Part shown: piece by piece, positions 34,281 to 47,729 of the stretch
Layout: the number at the start of each line of letters is the position of its first letter
Numbering within the stretch: the stretch's first letter is position 1
Source: Tragulus kanchil
Lineage: Eukaryota > Chordata > Mammalia > Artiodactyla > Tragulidae
Direction of reading: 5' to 3'
Assembly: GCA_022376925.1 (NCBI GenBank)
Contig: JAIOJX010000005.1
Location: 90,059,001 to 90,123,000, forward strand
Length of the DNA stretch: 64,000 nt
The notes under the pieces: model-generated
Told to the model about the DNA's origin: nothing
Database searches by the model: none
What the model saw: the letters and a program-made list of their open reading frames with translations, nothing else
Translations under genes and position numbers: made by a program

Positions 34281-35045
34281 GTTCAACACATAGTTTGAAA
34301 GCTGGGGAGACTTTACACACTTTTGAAATAAAGCCATCGGACCATTCTGAATTGTCCCCTCTCAGCTCATAGTATTCATTGGTAGAAGCGTGTTGGAACA
34401 CCTAAAATAAATTTGAAACATGCTAGTTAGGAGAATGATGATAAGCAAGGCCCGCTCACTCTTTGCTCAGTAAAACCACCAGGCTGGGATTAGAGGAGGA
34501 AGGCAACAGTGTATTTTTATTTTAGAATTTTCTGAAATCCCACAGCAAAAATTGAAACAAGTAAAACTAAATCTTCAAATTAAAGGGTACCAAACATTCT
34601 CTCCACAGTTACAGGAAGATAAATTAGACAACGTCCTGGGTCACTTCCGTTTTAATTATTGGTGTTTTTACAAATGACTCATTTCTAATTGTGATTTTGA
34701 CAGAAATGACTGTGATTCTGAAAAGTGTTTTTTACTTTTTGATCAATATTTGTTTACATTATTACAATTTTAGTAGACTCTAGCTGGGACTCAGTGCCTG
34801 AAGTCTTGGGCTCTTCCATAAGTCCTTGAATTTACTAGGTCAAGCAAGCTGTGTGTTTGTATATTTCATTTACACATCGTAATGAAACTTTGTAGATTTT
34901 AAAGCACAATAGTATAGCGAACTTGTCTATAAAATAGAAACACAGTGACAGATGTAGAAAACAAACATATCAGTGCCAAAGGTTAAGCAGAGGGAGCGGT
35001 GACCTGGATGGCTGGAATTGACTTCTATACAATATCTGTAACGTT
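34281..35045. other. Unassigned non-coding stretch
   Basis: AT-rich unique DNA without recognisable repeat family or exon. Confidence 0.45.
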
Positions 35046-35272
35046 GGGGCTTCCCAGGTGGCACTAGTGGTAAAGAACCTGCCTGCCAATGCAGGAGACA
35101 GATGCAGGTTCTGATCCCTAGGTCGGGAAGATCCCTTGGAGAAGGAAATGGCATCCCCACTCCAGTGGGAAATTTCTTGACTGAGAAATCCCATGGACAG
35201 AGGAGCCTGGTGGGCTACAATCCATGGCATCACAGAGTTTGGCCTGACTGAAGCAACTTAAGCAGCACACAG
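35046..35272 (+). mobile_element. Bov-tA/Bov-A SINE
   Basis: GGGCTTCCCAGGTGGCACTA, CCTGCCTGCCAATGCAGGAG, GGAGAAGGAAATGGCATCCC and CCATGGACAGAGGAGCCTGG match the ruminant consensus closely. Minus-strand frames (77 and 87 codons) over it are SINE readthrough. Confidence 0.95.
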
Positions 35273-35332
35273 CGATGAAATCCAGTAGAGTTCCAAGGAA
35301 GACTAGAGATCCATATATAATGTAGATAACTA

Positions 35333-35482
35333 GAACTTCCTGGTGCTTTAGCGGTTGAAGATCACCTTCCAGTGCAGTGGTTGTAAGTTCAGTTCTTGAT
35401 CAGAAAGCTGAGATCTCATGGAGAAAATAACCAGAACATAAACAACAGAAGTATTATAATAGATTCAACAAAGATTTTTAAA
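35333..35482 (+). mobile_element. CHR-type tRNA SINE
   Basis: GAACTTCCTGGTGCTTTAGC head, CACCTTCCAGTGCAGTGGTT, GATCAGAAAGCTGAGATCTC and the tail word AACCAGAACATAAACAACAG match the family also seen at 54522-54675. Diverged. Confidence 0.7.
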
Positions 35483-35536
35483 ATGGTACACATTAAAAGT
35501 TTTTAAAATAGGATCTAAATATTTTTAAAATGAATA

Positions 35537-35711
35537 ATTAATAAGGACCTACTGTACAGCACAGGGAATTCTGCCCATTATTCTGTAATGGCCTATATGT
35601 GAAAAGAATCTTACAAAGAGCAAATATATGTGTGTTTATAATGGATTCACTTTGCTGTACGCCTGAAACTAACACAATATTATAAATCTGCTATCCTCAA
35701 AAAAAAAAAGA
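35537..35711 (+). mobile_element. L1 LINE 3' terminus with A tail
   Basis: AGGACCTACTGTACAGCACA, TTCACTTTGCTGTACGCCTG and AACACAATATTATAAATCTG then poly-A give the extreme 3' end of a cetartiodactyl L1. Confidence 0.9.
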
Positions 35712-35789
35712 AAACTTGCCGTAGTATACAAATACTTTGGTAGGTTTAAATAAAAACATAATGTAATGGAATATTCCAAGAAATATTAT

Positions 35790-38006
35790 AAAAACAGTAC
35801 CAAGGTGGGAGTCCATTCTGTTTATCAGATGAAGAACTAACAGCTACTTCTCTTCATGCACCTGCATCTTCTCTCTCCTCTTCCTCTGGTCTCTGTGGTT
35901 TTGACTGTTTTAAACTCGTCTGCACCCTCCTCAGCCCCTACCATCTTATGCAGCCCTAGGCCTAGTGAGGAAACAAGGACACAGTGGATACTGGGCTTTG
36001 TTGACTGGAAAATTCTGCACTAGTGTAAGTTACCATTAGTAAGTGAATCATATCAACACTTCCTGTATGTTTCCATCATTGTGTAGGACGGGAAGTAGAA
36101 CTAACAGAAAAGCTTTACCTTTAGATCTCAAATCATGTAGCTTTTTGACATGGCCCTCAGACCTGAAACCAGGTGTTCTTCTTTGAGATTTCTCCTCCTC
36201 ATGTATTTCTAATTTTTATATGATTTGCCAACATTAAAAAAAAAAGAGTTGCACTGAAAAATATGTAGATTCACAGGCTTTCTGGAAATTTCAGAAGACA
36301 CACCTATCAGGCTGAGCCAGGTGGGCCCTGCCCCATTCAGGTGCAGCCTGGGCCTTCTGTCAGCATGCCCTCCCTGTATGCCTGCATAAAGTGCTATTCA
36401 TCCAAGGAAAGCGAGGCTCAGTTTCAGTCCTGATTGTGCTTTTACAGTTTCATATTCACAGGCTGTTCACAGGAATATGCTTATTCCTTTTCCGGTGAGT
36501 CATGTATTACTCATAAGACACTTACTCCCAGGGCTGTGTCCTCATTTACATTTCTTGCCTGACCCAGACCTGGATCTGTTTACATAACACAATTGAAAAG
36601 TTGTTGTTTGAAGGGTTAATTTAGTTAGCTCATGGTGGGATTAGTGCTCTGCATATTTTCTCCAATATAACACAATAATAAAGAGACCTTTCACAACTCA
36701 CTTATAGAATGAATAAAAGTGAATTCTTATGGTATTATGAAAATTAATAGGAAGATTAATATATAGTGCTTATTGCAGGGCCTGAACTATATCATAAATA
36801 TTCAATTAATTAGCATTACATTTTCTATATTGATCAGATTAACTGGGTATCATCTGATGAAAGCTATATGATGTAACCTTTATATTCTTTAAAAATAAAA
36901 AACAGTACCAAGGTGGGAGTCCATTCTGTTTATCAGATGAAGAACTAACAGCTACTTCTCTTCATGCACCTGCATCTTCTCTCTCCTCTTCCTCTGGTCT
37001 CTGTGGTTTTGACTGTTTTAAACTCGTCTGCACCCTCCTCAGCCCCTACCATCTTATGCAGCCCTAGGCCTAGTGAGGAAACAAGGACACAGTGGATACT
37101 GGGCTTTGTTGACTGGAAAATTCTGCACTAGTGTAAGTTACCATTAGTAAGTGAATCATATCAACACTTCCTGTATGTTTCCATCATTGTGTAGGACGGG
37201 AAGTAGAACTAACAGAAAAGCTTTACCTTTAGATCTCAAATCATGTAGCTTTTTGACATGGCCCTCAGACCTGAAACCAGGTGTTCTTCTTTGAGATTTC
37301 TCCTCCTCATGTATTTCTAATTTTTATATGATTTGCCAACATTAAAAAAAAAAAAGAGTTGCACTGAAAAATATGTAGATTCACAGGCTTTCTGGAAATT
37401 TCAGAAGACACACCTATCAGGCTGAGCCAGGTGGGCCCTGCCCCATTCAGGTGCAGCCTGGGCCTTCTGTCAGCATGCCCTCCCTGTATGCCTGCATAAA
37501 GTGCTATTCATCCAAGGAAAGCGAGGCTCAGTTTCAGTCCTGATTGTGCTTTTACAGTTTCATATTCACAGGCTGTTCACAGGAATATGCTTATTCCTTT
37601 TCCGGTGAGTCATGTATTACTCATAAGACACTTACTCCCAGGGCTGTGTCCTCATTTACATTTCTTGCCTGACCCAGACCTGGATCTGTTTACATAACAC
37701 AATTGAAAAGTTGTTGTTTGAAGGGTTAATTTAGTTAGCTCATGGTGGGATTAGTGCTCTGCATATTTTCTCCAATATAACACAATAATAAAGAGACCTT
37801 TCACAACTCACTTATAGAATGAATAAAAGTGAATTCTTATGGTATTATGAAAATTAATAGGAAGATTAATATATAGTGCTTATTGCAGGGCCTGAACTAT
37901 ATCATAAATATTCAATTAATATCGCTAGCATTACATTTTTCTATATTGATCAGATTAACTGGGTATCATCTGATGAAAGCTATATGATGTAACCTTTATA
38001 TTCTTT
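35790..38006. repeat. Tandem duplication D10 (offset 1108 bp)
   Basis: Copy A is 35790-36890, then 7 bp, and copy B is 36898-38006. Copies are near-identical; an A run near 36236 is shorter than at 37346, and copy B has ATCGC inserted near 37921. I recognise no repeat family or exon in the unit. Copy B overlaps the first 80 bp of D11. Confidence 0.95.
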
Positions 38007-38158
38007 GTGACCCCATGGACTGGAAGCCACTGGGCTCCTCTGTCCATGGAATTCTCCAGGCAAGAATCTTGAGTGGATAGCCATTCCCTTCTCCACAGAA
38101 TCTTCCTGACCCAGGGATGAAACCTGGGTCTCCTGCATTGCAGGCAGATTCTTTACCA
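38004..38158 (-). mobile_element. Bov-tA/Bov-A SINE, truncated (copy at 39035-39189)
   Basis: Antisense words TGTGACCCCATGGACTGGAA, CTCCTCTGTCCATGGAATTC and CTCCTGCATTGCAGGCAGAT. The head is replaced by an ACACATGCACACGCACAC simple repeat. Confidence 0.9.
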
Positions 38159-38177
38159 CACATACACATGCACACGC

Positions 38178-38870
38178 ACACATATTCTTTTTCAAATTCT
38201 TTTCCATTATAGGTTATTATAAGGTATTGAATGTAGTTCTTTTTTTTTTTAATTTATTTATTGGGCTGCACATGGGTCTTAGGTACAGCATGTGGGATCT
38301 AGTTCCCTGACCAGGGATCGAACCTGGGCCCTCAGCATTGGGAGCACAGAGTCTTAGCCACTGGACCACCAGGGAAGTCCCTGAATGTAGTTCTTTATGC
38401 TATATACAGTAAGTTGTTGGTGGTTATCTATTATATATATAGTAGTATGTATCTGTCAATTCCAAATTTATCCATCTTCCCCATTTCCATTTGGTGACCA
38501 TTAGTTTGTTTTCTGTAACTCTGTTTCTGCCTTGTAAATAAGTTCGTTTTATATCATTTCTTTTGTAGATTCTACACATAAATGATACAATATTTGTCTT
38601 TCTCTGTCTGACTTATTTTACTCAGTATAATACTCTCCAGGTTCATCTTTGTTTCTGGATAACAACATTATTATTTTATTTCAAATAAAAAATGTATTAT
38701 TTCATTTTTTATTGATGAATATTGTATTATATATATATATATATATGCCAAGTGGTTAAATTCCACTTGATTATGGTATATGGTCCCTTTAATATATTGT
38801 TGGATTCAACTAGCTAGTATTTTGTTAAAGGTTTTGGCATCCGTGTTCATCAGTGATATCATTTGATGCA
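38178..38870 (-). mobile_element. L1 LINE fragments with nested SINE (copy at 39209-39901)
   Basis: Antisense 3' UTR (TTTTCCATTATAGGTTATTA, AGTAGTATGTATCTGTCAAT, TCTTTCTCTGTCTGACTTA) runs to a TA microsatellite at 38726-38747. It then jumps to antisense internal ORF2 sequence (TGTTGGATTCAACTAGCTAG, CCGTGTTCATCAGTGATATC). A CHR-type SINE interrupts it at 38239-38381. Confidence 0.85.
38239..38381 (-). mobile_element. CHR-type SINE nested in L1 (copy at 39270-39412)
   Basis: Antisense head GGACCACCAGGGAAGTCC, inverted B box GGGATCGAACCTGGGCC and a poly-T start. Perfect target duplication TGAATGTAGTTCTTT at 38228-38242 and 38382-38396. Confidence 0.95.
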
Positions 38871-39971
38871 AGCTATGTAATTTAAAATTTTTGACTTTTT
38901 AACTTGATTGTCTCAAAGTGTCCTTCTAATCAAAGTATCTTAAACTGTTATTTATGCTAGCATTACATTTTCTATATTGATCAGATTAACTGGGTATCAT
39001 CTGATGAAAGCTATATGATGTAACCTTTATATTCTTTGTGACCCCATGGACTGGAAGCCACTGGGCTCCTCTGTCCATGGAATTCTCCAGGCAAGAATCT
39101 TGAGTGGATAGCCATTCCCTTCTCCACAGAATCTTCCTGACCCAGGGATGAAACCTGGGTCTCCTGCATTGCAGGCAGATTCTTTACCACACATACACAT
39201 GCACACGCACACATATTCTTTTTCAAATTCTTTTCCATTATAGGTTATTATAAGGTATTGAATGTAGTTCTTTTTTTTTTTAATTTATTTATTGGGCTGC
39301 ACATGGGTCTTAGGTACAGCATGTGGGATCTAGTTCCCTGACCAGGGATCGAACCTGGGCCCTCAGCATTGGGAGCACAGAGTCTTAGCCACTGGACCAC
39401 CAGGGAAGTCCCTGAATGTAGTTCTTTATGCTATATACAGTAAGTTGTTGGTGGTTATCTATTATATATATAGTAGTATGTATCTGTCAATTCCAAATTT
39501 ATCCATCTTCCCCATTTCCATTTGGTGACCATTAGTTTGTTTTCTGTAACTCTGTTTCTGCCTTGTAAATAAGTTCGTTTTATATCATTTCTTTTGTAGA
39601 TTCTACACATAAATGATACAATATTTGTCTTTCTCTGTCTGACTTATTTTACTCAGTATAATACTCTCCAGGTTCATCTTTGTTTCTGGATAACAACATT
39701 ATTATTTTATTTCAAATAAAAAATGTATTATTTCATTTTTTATTGATGAATATTGTATTATATATATATATATATATGCCAAGTGGTTAAATTCCACTTG
39801 ATTATGGTATATGGTCCCTTTAATATATTGTTGGATTCAACTAGCTAGTATTTTGTTAAAGGTTTTGGCATCCGTGTTCATCAGTGATATCATTTGATGC
39901 AAGCTATGTAATTTAAAATTTTTGACTTTTTAACTTGATTGTCTCAAAGTGTCCTTCTAATCAAAGTATCT

Positions 39972-40571
39972 ACTGAAGTAACTGTTATTTATTCAAGCAC
40001 TCAAACATTATTTACTGACTATTAGACACAGTTCTAAATTTGAGGACTACTGTATTAACCATTAGACAGACTCTTACCCTGGAGAAATTTACACTCTAGC
40101 TGGGAGATAGCCAATAACGTTGTGTGTGTGTGTGTGTATTCATATAGAGAAAAAAAAAGAGGTAGTGGAATGAGTGGAGAGGACTGGAGATGCTATATTT
40201 TGCTAAAATGGTCCACATAGACATCTCTGACAAGCTAACATCGAGATTCTGTGATCAAAATGAGTGATTTATAAACTTGGGACAGTGTCATCTGTTGAAC
40301 TATTTTTTCTTTGTTTCTTTTGAAGCTTCTTTGCAGAACCTTTTCTGTAAGTATGAAACATGTCATGGTCACTGAGTTTGATGACCATGGTTTGAAACCA
40401 GAGGAAGGAGTATTTTATGAAGGTGCCGAGTGACAGGGAAAAAGCCAAGGTCAAAGAAAGACCAACTGAAAACTGAAGAAAAGTGATTTATGGTTAAAGA
40501 AGTTCAGGAGGAAATGAATGGCCCCAGAGGACAGGAGAAGAGATAAGTGTTGGACAGCAAGAGAAAATTTA
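39972..40571. other. Unassigned stretch with ancient repeat and TG microsatellite
   Basis: 39975-40110 resembles a very old mammalian repeat (TATTTACTGACTATTAGACA, then ACTCTAGCTGGGAGATAGCC). 40121-40138 is a short TG run. No exon is seen. Confidence 0.45.
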
Positions 40572-42858
40572 CATATCCCAGCTTACCCTTTCCTGCGGCA
40601 AAGATAACTAATGATAGAGTAAAGTCAGCACTTTTTCTTCTTGCAGCAAAGGACGTTATCCACCTGAGTCAAGCTCATTTTATTTTCAATCTCGACTCTG
40701 TTTTAGGGTATTATATTCATACGGTTGTTAAAAGAAATGTCCTTATTCCTTTTCCTGTGACTCATATATTACTCAAAAGTCACTGGCTCCCTGTAACTTT
40801 GGAACTCCAGAATCTCTGGAGGATATTTCTCTAGTTGTATGTTGAGTCGAACAAATCCGCAGCTCCTGTTTTCCAGCCCTGCAGTGAGCACCATTCCCAA
40901 ACTGGTCAAGCTCAGCACAGGGCTGGGGTATTGTACTAAATGAAATAGGTACCAAGGGGAATGGGACACTTTCCCAGAGATCAACTGCTACCAAATCTGA
41001 GGTTCCCAGGATGAGCCCTGCCCTGTGTATTCTGTACCCTGGGGAAGATCCAGCTGCCCTCCATTGGGCCTTGTTGATGACACTCAACTGCTGAGCTGCA
41101 AAGTCTGTTCAGCCAAGGCCAGGCCAAAGCACTGGAGCAAACCACACAGCCAGCCACAGCTAAAGGTCACAGCTTTGGCTCAACTACAGTTAGTCATTTG
41201 CCACATGGGTGGAAATGAAGGGCTGGTTTTGTAAAAGCATCTGATTTTTTTAAGAAGAGGCAGATATCTGGCTTTTATGAGAAATGTCTTTATTTTTGAA
41301 TGTCGGCCATAAATGAGAATATTTTTTAAAATATGAAAACCTTAAGGGAACCTTTAATGAAGGAAACTGTGGAACCCACTAATGACCAATCCAATGACTT
41401 TAGACAAGTCATCTATCCTGTAAGGGTTTCTTATAGGGAAAATTGTATCATGTTGCCTGTGCTAGGTCTAAGACTCTGTGTTTACCGTTTGGAGAATGTG
41501 ATAGAGCAGCTACGACGTGACAGGGTCAGGAGGTCATGGTGATTGTGCCCACCTTGCGTATGCAGACCCCCTTTACTGCAGGAACAGAGTACCCAACACT
41601 CCTGCCTTTCTGAACCATGAGTAATACAGGGAGTACATAGATGCTTCCCAGATTTAACAGACACGGGGACTTACTCTGTGCAAAGCCCCCTGCCAGGCAC
41701 CATCCTTTTGGATTCATATCCCAGCTTTCCCTTTCCTGCGGCAAAGATAACTAATGATAGAGTAAAGTCAGCACTTTTTCTTCTTGCAGCAAAGGACGTT
41801 ATCCACCTGAGTCAAGCTCATTTTATTTTCAATCTCGACTCTGTTTTAGGGTATTATATTCATACGGTTGTTAAAAGAAATGTCCTTATTCCTTTTCCTG
41901 TGACTCATATATTACTCAAAAGTCACTGGCTCCCTGTAACTTTGGAACTCCAGAATCTCTGGAGGATATTTCTCTAGTTGTATGTTGAGTCGAACAAATC
42001 CGCAGCTCCTGTTTTCCAGCCCTGCAGTGAGCACCATTCCCAAACTGGTCAAGCTCAGCACAGGGCTGGGGTATTGTACTAAATGAAATAGGTACCAAGG
42101 GGAATGGGACACTTTCCCAGAGATCAACTGCTACCAAATCTGAGGTTCCCAGGATGAGCCCTGCCCTGTGTATTCTGTACCCTGGGGAAGATCCAGCTGC
42201 CCTCCATTGGGCCTTGTTGATGACACTCAACTGCTGAGCTGCAAAGTCTGTTCAGCCAAGGCCAGGCCAAAGCACTGGAGCAAACCACACAGCCAGCCAC
42301 AGCTAAAGGTCACAGCTTTGGCTCAACTACAGTTAGTCATTTGCCACATGGGTGGAAATGAAGGGCTGGTTTTGTAAAAGCATCTGATTTTTTTAAGAAG
42401 AGGCAGATATCTGGCTTTTATGAGAAATGTCTTTATTTTTGAATGTCGGCCATAAATGAGAATATTTTTTAAAATATGAAAACCTTAAGGGAACCTTTAA
42501 TGAAGGAAACTGTGGAACCCACTAATGACCAATCCAATGACTTTAGACAAGTCATCTATCCTGTAAGGGTTTCTTATAGGGAAAATTGTATCATGTTGCC
42601 TGTGCTAGGTCTAAGACTCTGTGTTTACCGTTTGGAGAATGTGATAGAGCAGCTACGACGTGACAGGGTCAGGAGGTCATGGTGATTGTGCCCACCTTGC
42701 GTATGCAGACCCCCTTTACTGCAGGAACAGAGTACCCAACACTCCTGCCTTTCTGAACCATGAGTAATACAGGGAGTACATAGATGCTTCCCAGATTTAA
42801 CAGACACGGGGACTTACTCTGTGCAAAGCCCCCTGCCAGGCACCATCCTTTTGGATTC
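40572..42858. repeat. Tandem duplication D12 (offset 1143 bp)
   Basis: Copy A is 40572-41714 and copy B is 41715-42858, joined with no filler; they differ by about one base near the start. Overlapping frames of 60-104 codons recur on both strands but have no domain. I could not name a repeat family in the unit. Confidence 0.95.
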
Positions 42859-42861
42859 TTT

Positions 42862-43118
42862 TTATTATTGTTATTTTTACTGGTTTTATTGATTTTTTAA
42901 GATGCATTAATTTTCATCCATCTTTATTCTTTGGCCTGTGTGGGCCTCGCATCTTAGTGATCTCTCTCATTGCAGAGCTCTGGCTCTGGGTACATGTACT
43001 ACAGAGCACTGGCTCCCAGTTGGGCACACCGGTCCAGCTGCTCTGGGGCACGTGGGATCTTCCCGGGCCAGGGATCAACCTGGTGCACTCTTTACCCACT
43101 GGACCACCAGGGAACAGC
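42862..43118 (-). mobile_element. Diverged old copy of the young-SINE family
   Basis: It keeps the antisense order TTTTCATCCATCTTTATTCT, CCTGTGTGGGCCTCGCATCT, CACGTGGGATCTTCCCGGGC and GGACCACCAGGGAACAGCCC with many changes and a 20 bp loss near the B box. CCTTTTGGATTCTTT and CCTTTTGGCTTCTTT on the two sides look like a target duplication. Confidence 0.8.
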
Positions 43119-43605
43119 CCCTTTTGGCTTCTTTATGTAGATAAAGCGATGTTTGCTTTCCTATTCTGAAATGCGGAGCACTCCGCCCAATGCTGTGCTC
43201 AGAATAAGGGCTCAATAATTGCTACATCTGTCTCCTGCTTCAGTGAGGCTGTCTCCATGGAGGATACTTTCAGAACTCACTCCGCTCGATTTTTCCCCTC
43301 ATCCTAGCAGCTGCTCATCTTGGTTTAGCAATTGGCCACTCAAGCCTGCCATCTTTCATTCCTGCCCACAGTCTCTGAACTCTGCTTGTTCTTCTTCTTT
43401 TATAAGTATTTATTGAGCATGTACTATATTTTTGGTCTTGTGCTATCACTGAACAAGACAGACAAGGCCCTACTTCTATAAAGTAAAATTCTTTGGGGGG
43501 TGGATGAAAAGGAAGAGACAGACTGTGAACTAATACATGAAAAATTTATCAGATAGTGCTACGTAGAAAATAATGGTATCATGGTAGTTATATTAGGCCT
43601 ACTTT

Positions 43606-43907
43606 TTCTTAAAGATTTACTCATGATTTATTTATTTATGGCCGTGCTGGGGCTTTGTTGCAGTACGTGTGGGCTTTCTCTAGTTGCAGAGAGCAGAGGC
43701 TGCTCTCCCATTGCGGCATGTGGACTTTTCATTGCGGGGGCTTCTGTTGTAGAGCGTGGGCTATAGGATGTACAGGCTAAATAGTTGTGGCACAAAACTT
43801 TAGTTGCCGTAAGGCTTTTGGGGTCTTTGTTTCTCAACCAGGGATTTAATCCGTGTCCCCTGCATCAGCAGGCGGATTCTTAACTACTGGACCATGAAGG
43901 AAGTTAC
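43606..43907 (-). mobile_element. CHR-2-type SINE (copy at 44703-45003)
   Basis: Antisense words TGGGCTTTCTCTAGTTGCAG, TTTTCATTGCGGGGGCTTCT, TAGTTGTGGCACAAAACTTT and CGGATTCTTAACTACTGGAC. AGGCCTACTT occurs on both sides as target duplication. The 61-82 codon frames in it are readthrough. Confidence 0.9.
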
Positions 43908-44204
43908 AGGCCTACTTGAGATTAAGTGGCCAGGAAAGGCTCATCTGAGGAAATTCTGTTTATATTTTGGCCTCATTGGTAAGAAGGAACCAGGAGCCCC
44001 TGAAGAACTAGGGGAAGGGAAGGGAGCATTCTAGGCAGAGGAAAGAGCAAATACAAAGACCCTGGGGCACAAATAAAATTAGCTTTTTGCAAGATGTTAA
44101 AGAAGCCTGTTTGGTCTTAGCATACTTTCAGGTTGGGGGGCAGAGTGATATCAGAGAATTTGTTGAGGTAGGGTTGCTTTTAATGATATTTTATGCAAGT
44201 AAGT

Positions 44205-44330
44205 TTTTTCCCTCAATTAGAGTATTATCTCCTTAAAGAAGGGAATAGGACGAAATCTGTCTTTTTTGGGTCCTCTCTAGTACCCAGTTGCTTAGTTAAC
44301 ATTTAATTAATTGACTGATTGTGAAGAACG
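44205..44330 (+). mobile_element. L2-like 3' end remnant (copy at 45302-45427)
   Basis: ATTATCTCCTTAAAGAAGGG, then CTCTCTAGTACCCAGTTGCT and AACATTTAATTAATTGACTG follow the L2 3' end pattern. Weakly supported. Confidence 0.45.
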
Positions 44331-45575
44331 TATCCTTCTGTGACAAAACAGAATTACAGTTCAATGAGGTTTGCTTTATAAATACTCAGTGTAGGGAGCA
44401 TCTCATAGCCTGGGAAGTTTGAAGGGGGACATCCTTGTTCAGTTGCTGTTTCAGCCATGCCCAAATGAGGACACACGATTCCCTTTTTCCAACTGTTTTT
44501 TAAGTATTTATTGAGCATGTACTATATTTTGGTCTTGTGCTATCACTGAACAAGACAGACAAGGCCCTACTTCTATAAAGTAAAATTCTTTGGGGGGTGG
44601 ATGAAAAGGAAGAGACAGACTGTGAACTAATACATGAAAAATTTATCAGATAGTGCTACGTAGAAAATAATGGTATCATGGTAGTTATATTAGGCCTACT
44701 TTTTCTTAAAGATTTACTCATGATTTATTTATTTATGGCCGTGCTGGGGCTTTGTTGCAGTACGTGTGGGCTTTCTCTAGTTGCAGAGAGCAGAGGCTGC
44801 TCTCCCATTGCGGCATGTGGACTTTTCATTGCGGGGGCTTCTGTTGTAGAGCGTGGGCTATAGGATGTACAGGCTAAATAGTTGTGGCACAAAACTTTAG
44901 TTGCCGTAAGGCTTTTGGGGTCTTTGTTTCTCAACCAGGATTTAATCCGTGTCCCCTGCATCAGCAGGCGGATTCTTAACTACTGGACCATGAAGGAAGT
45001 TACAGGCCTACTTGAGATTAAGTGGCCAGGAAAGGCTCATCTGAGGAAATTCTGTTTATATTTTGGCCTCATTGGTAAGAAGGAACCAGGAGCCCCTGAA
45101 GAACTAGGGGAAGGGAAGGGAGCATTCTAGGCAGAGGAAAGAGCAAATACAAAGACCCTGGGGCACAAATAAAATTAGCTTTTTGCAAGATGTTAAAGAA
45201 GCCTGTTTGGTCTTAGCATACTTTCAGGTTGGGGGGCAGAGTGATATCAGAGAATTTGTTGAGGTAGGGTTGCTTTTAATGATATTTTATGCAAGTAAGT
45301 TTTTTCCCTCAATTAGAGTATTATCTCCTTAAAGAAGGGAATAGGACGAAATCTGTCTTTTTTGGGTCCTCTCTAGTACCCAGTTGCTTAGTTAACATTT
45401 AATTAATTGACTGATTGTGAAGAACGTATCCTTCTGTGACAAAACAGAATTACAGTTCAATGAGGTTTGCTTTATAAATACTCAGTGTAGGGAGCATCTC
45501 ATAGCCTGGGAAGTTTGAAGGGGGACATCCTTGTTCAGTTGCTGTTTCAGCCATGCCCAAATGAGGACACACGAT

Positions 45576-46142
45576 CTTCCCTTTCTTCCTAGTTTGTCCA
45601 TGTGTCGTTTTAACTGCGTGTTGCCTCGGAGCCAGTAGCCAACAGACCTCCATCTGGTTTAGAAGATACGGAATAAGGGAGCTTTCCACAAGTTGTGATT
45701 GAACAGCCACCACCACAAGATGGCCCTTCTCCACTGAGTCAGGCCCTCTGATGGGAGGAGGAGGTCTTTTGCCTTCTCTGCTAACTGGCTGCTGCCTCCA
45801 GAGATTAAAGATGGTTGGAATGTGAGCAGGAGTCCTGACGTGTTCTCACCCTTTGGAACACCACACATGACAGACTCCAGTTCTTTCTGCTTGGCAGTGG
45901 GCCATCATGGGACTTGTTCCACTTGACCTTTTCAGTTTCAGGCTTGAGGAAAAGGACCTTGCACATAGGAATCATGTGTGAAGACACTTAGTATTTAGTT
46001 ATGCCCCTTGTTGAATGTCTGGGGAAAATGTGCTTTCAGTAAAATGGAAATCACTTTCACAATTGTACCATCTACACATTTTAGACATTTAGAGTTGCGT
46101 CAGAATCTGGCAATCACCTTGAAAACAGTCAGATTGCGAGTG
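45576..46142. other. Unassigned non-coding stretch
   Basis: No recognisable repeat. Short frames of 60-94 codons on the minus strand have no domain. Confidence 0.4.
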
Positions 46143-46586
46143 TGTCTGGGGAGGGCATTAGGGCTGCTGAGTGCAGACTTGCTTCTTAATAAGTCACGAT
46201 GATTTATTAAATTCTTATGGGTCCTGAACTTTGTTGATGAAATGCATTTTTAGTTCCTCCTATTAAATCACTGTTTATTCTTTTCATTAATGTATTGAAG
46301 TTATGCATAGTCTTTTTTCTAAGGAATAATTTTATGGATTAACATTGTATTCCATTTATGAAAGGCAACTGATTTTCTTCAAAGAATTATTCACATTTAA
46401 CATGTCTCATATAATATATGTGTATATGTATTTATAACAAAAACAGTGTCTAAAGGAAGGATCTTAATTTCTTTATTTTGCTTGTGGATGGAAGTTGGTC
46501 AGCCATAAGTCAGAATGAAAGCATTGCAGTTAGAGCTGAAGAACCATTAGAAGATTCCTGGAAACCTAAGTCACTTTAGGTGCACC

Positions 46587-46626
<40 letters not shown>

Positions 46627-47729
46627 TGCACACACTAACTCAGTATCATAAGATTTTTAAAAAACTGGATACACTGATTTCAGCATGATAAAACACAATT
46701 TAGAAAACTAATCTGGAGTGTGGCTTGGTAGATTTTGTGGAACTAAGTCCAATTTCTCTCTTTCCTTTGGTTTCTTCTTTGGTTTCATCTCAGGGATATT
46801 TATATTCAATGGAACCCCTTGGAGCTAAGGGGAGTGATCATTTCATAATGAGTTCTGAATTTTGCATGCTCCTTATTTATATATTCAAGAACCTGTGAAA
46901 TAATGGACAGAAATCTGGCCATTCTGTTTCTTCGGGCTATGTTGAATACATCACTGAATCTTGGGTCGGGGCTGGGGGCTAGCGGGGGCTTGGGACTCTT
47001 AGAATGCAGAGGAAGATATGAGGCATGTTTTCCCTGACCACTGGGATTCTCACCACCCCCTCCCCCATGGTCCCCACAGGAGCCATTCCAAACCAGCCTG
47101 CTTCCAAAGTCAAGGGGCTCCTGTCCCATCTGAATCTCTACATGTTTTTTTAATCCTTTATCTTGTTTGTTTCTCTGATGATAAAGGAGAGTAGAATGTG
47201 CTCTAATGGAGACATGAAAATACTGAATCTGGCCAATCCAGATTACTCTGCTCTTTAAGCCTGGAGACATTTGGGTCAAATTGCGATGTCTGGGAGGGCA
47301 TTAGGGCTGCTGAGTGCAGACTTGCTTCTTAATAAGTCACGATGATTTATTAAATTCTTATGGGTCCTGAACTTTGTTGATGAAATGCATTTTTAGTTCC
47401 TCCTATTAAATCACTGTTTATTCTTTTCATTAATGTATTGAAGTTATGCATAGTCTTTTTTCTAAGGAATAATTTTATGGATTAACATTGTATTCCATTT
47501 ATGAAAGGCAACTGATTTTCTTCAAAGAATTATTCACATTTAACATGTCTCATATAATATATGTGTATATGTATTTATAACAAAAACAGTGTCTAAAGGA
47601 AGGATCTTAATTTCTTTATTTTGCTTGTGGATGGAAGTTGGTCAGCCATAAGTCAGAATGAAAGCATTGCAGTTAGAGCTGAAGAACCATTAGAAGATTC
47701 CTGGAAACCTAAGTCACTTTAGGTGCACC

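Larger units (their letters stand above)
37924..39971. repeat. Tandem duplication D11 (offset 1032 bp)
   Basis: Copy A is 37924-38940, then 15 bp, and copy B is 38956-39971. Copies are near-identical. The unit is a stack of Bov-A, L1 and CHR elements, listed separately. Confidence 0.95.
43403..45575. repeat. Tandem duplication D13 (offset 1098-1097 bp)
   Basis: Copy A is 43403-44479, then about 21 bp, and copy B is 44501-45575. Only two 1-2 bp indels were noticed. Most of the unit is an ancient mammalian repeat (TATTTATTGAGCATGTACTA to CTAGGCAGAGGAAAGAGCAA), interrupted by a CHR-type SINE. Confidence 0.95.
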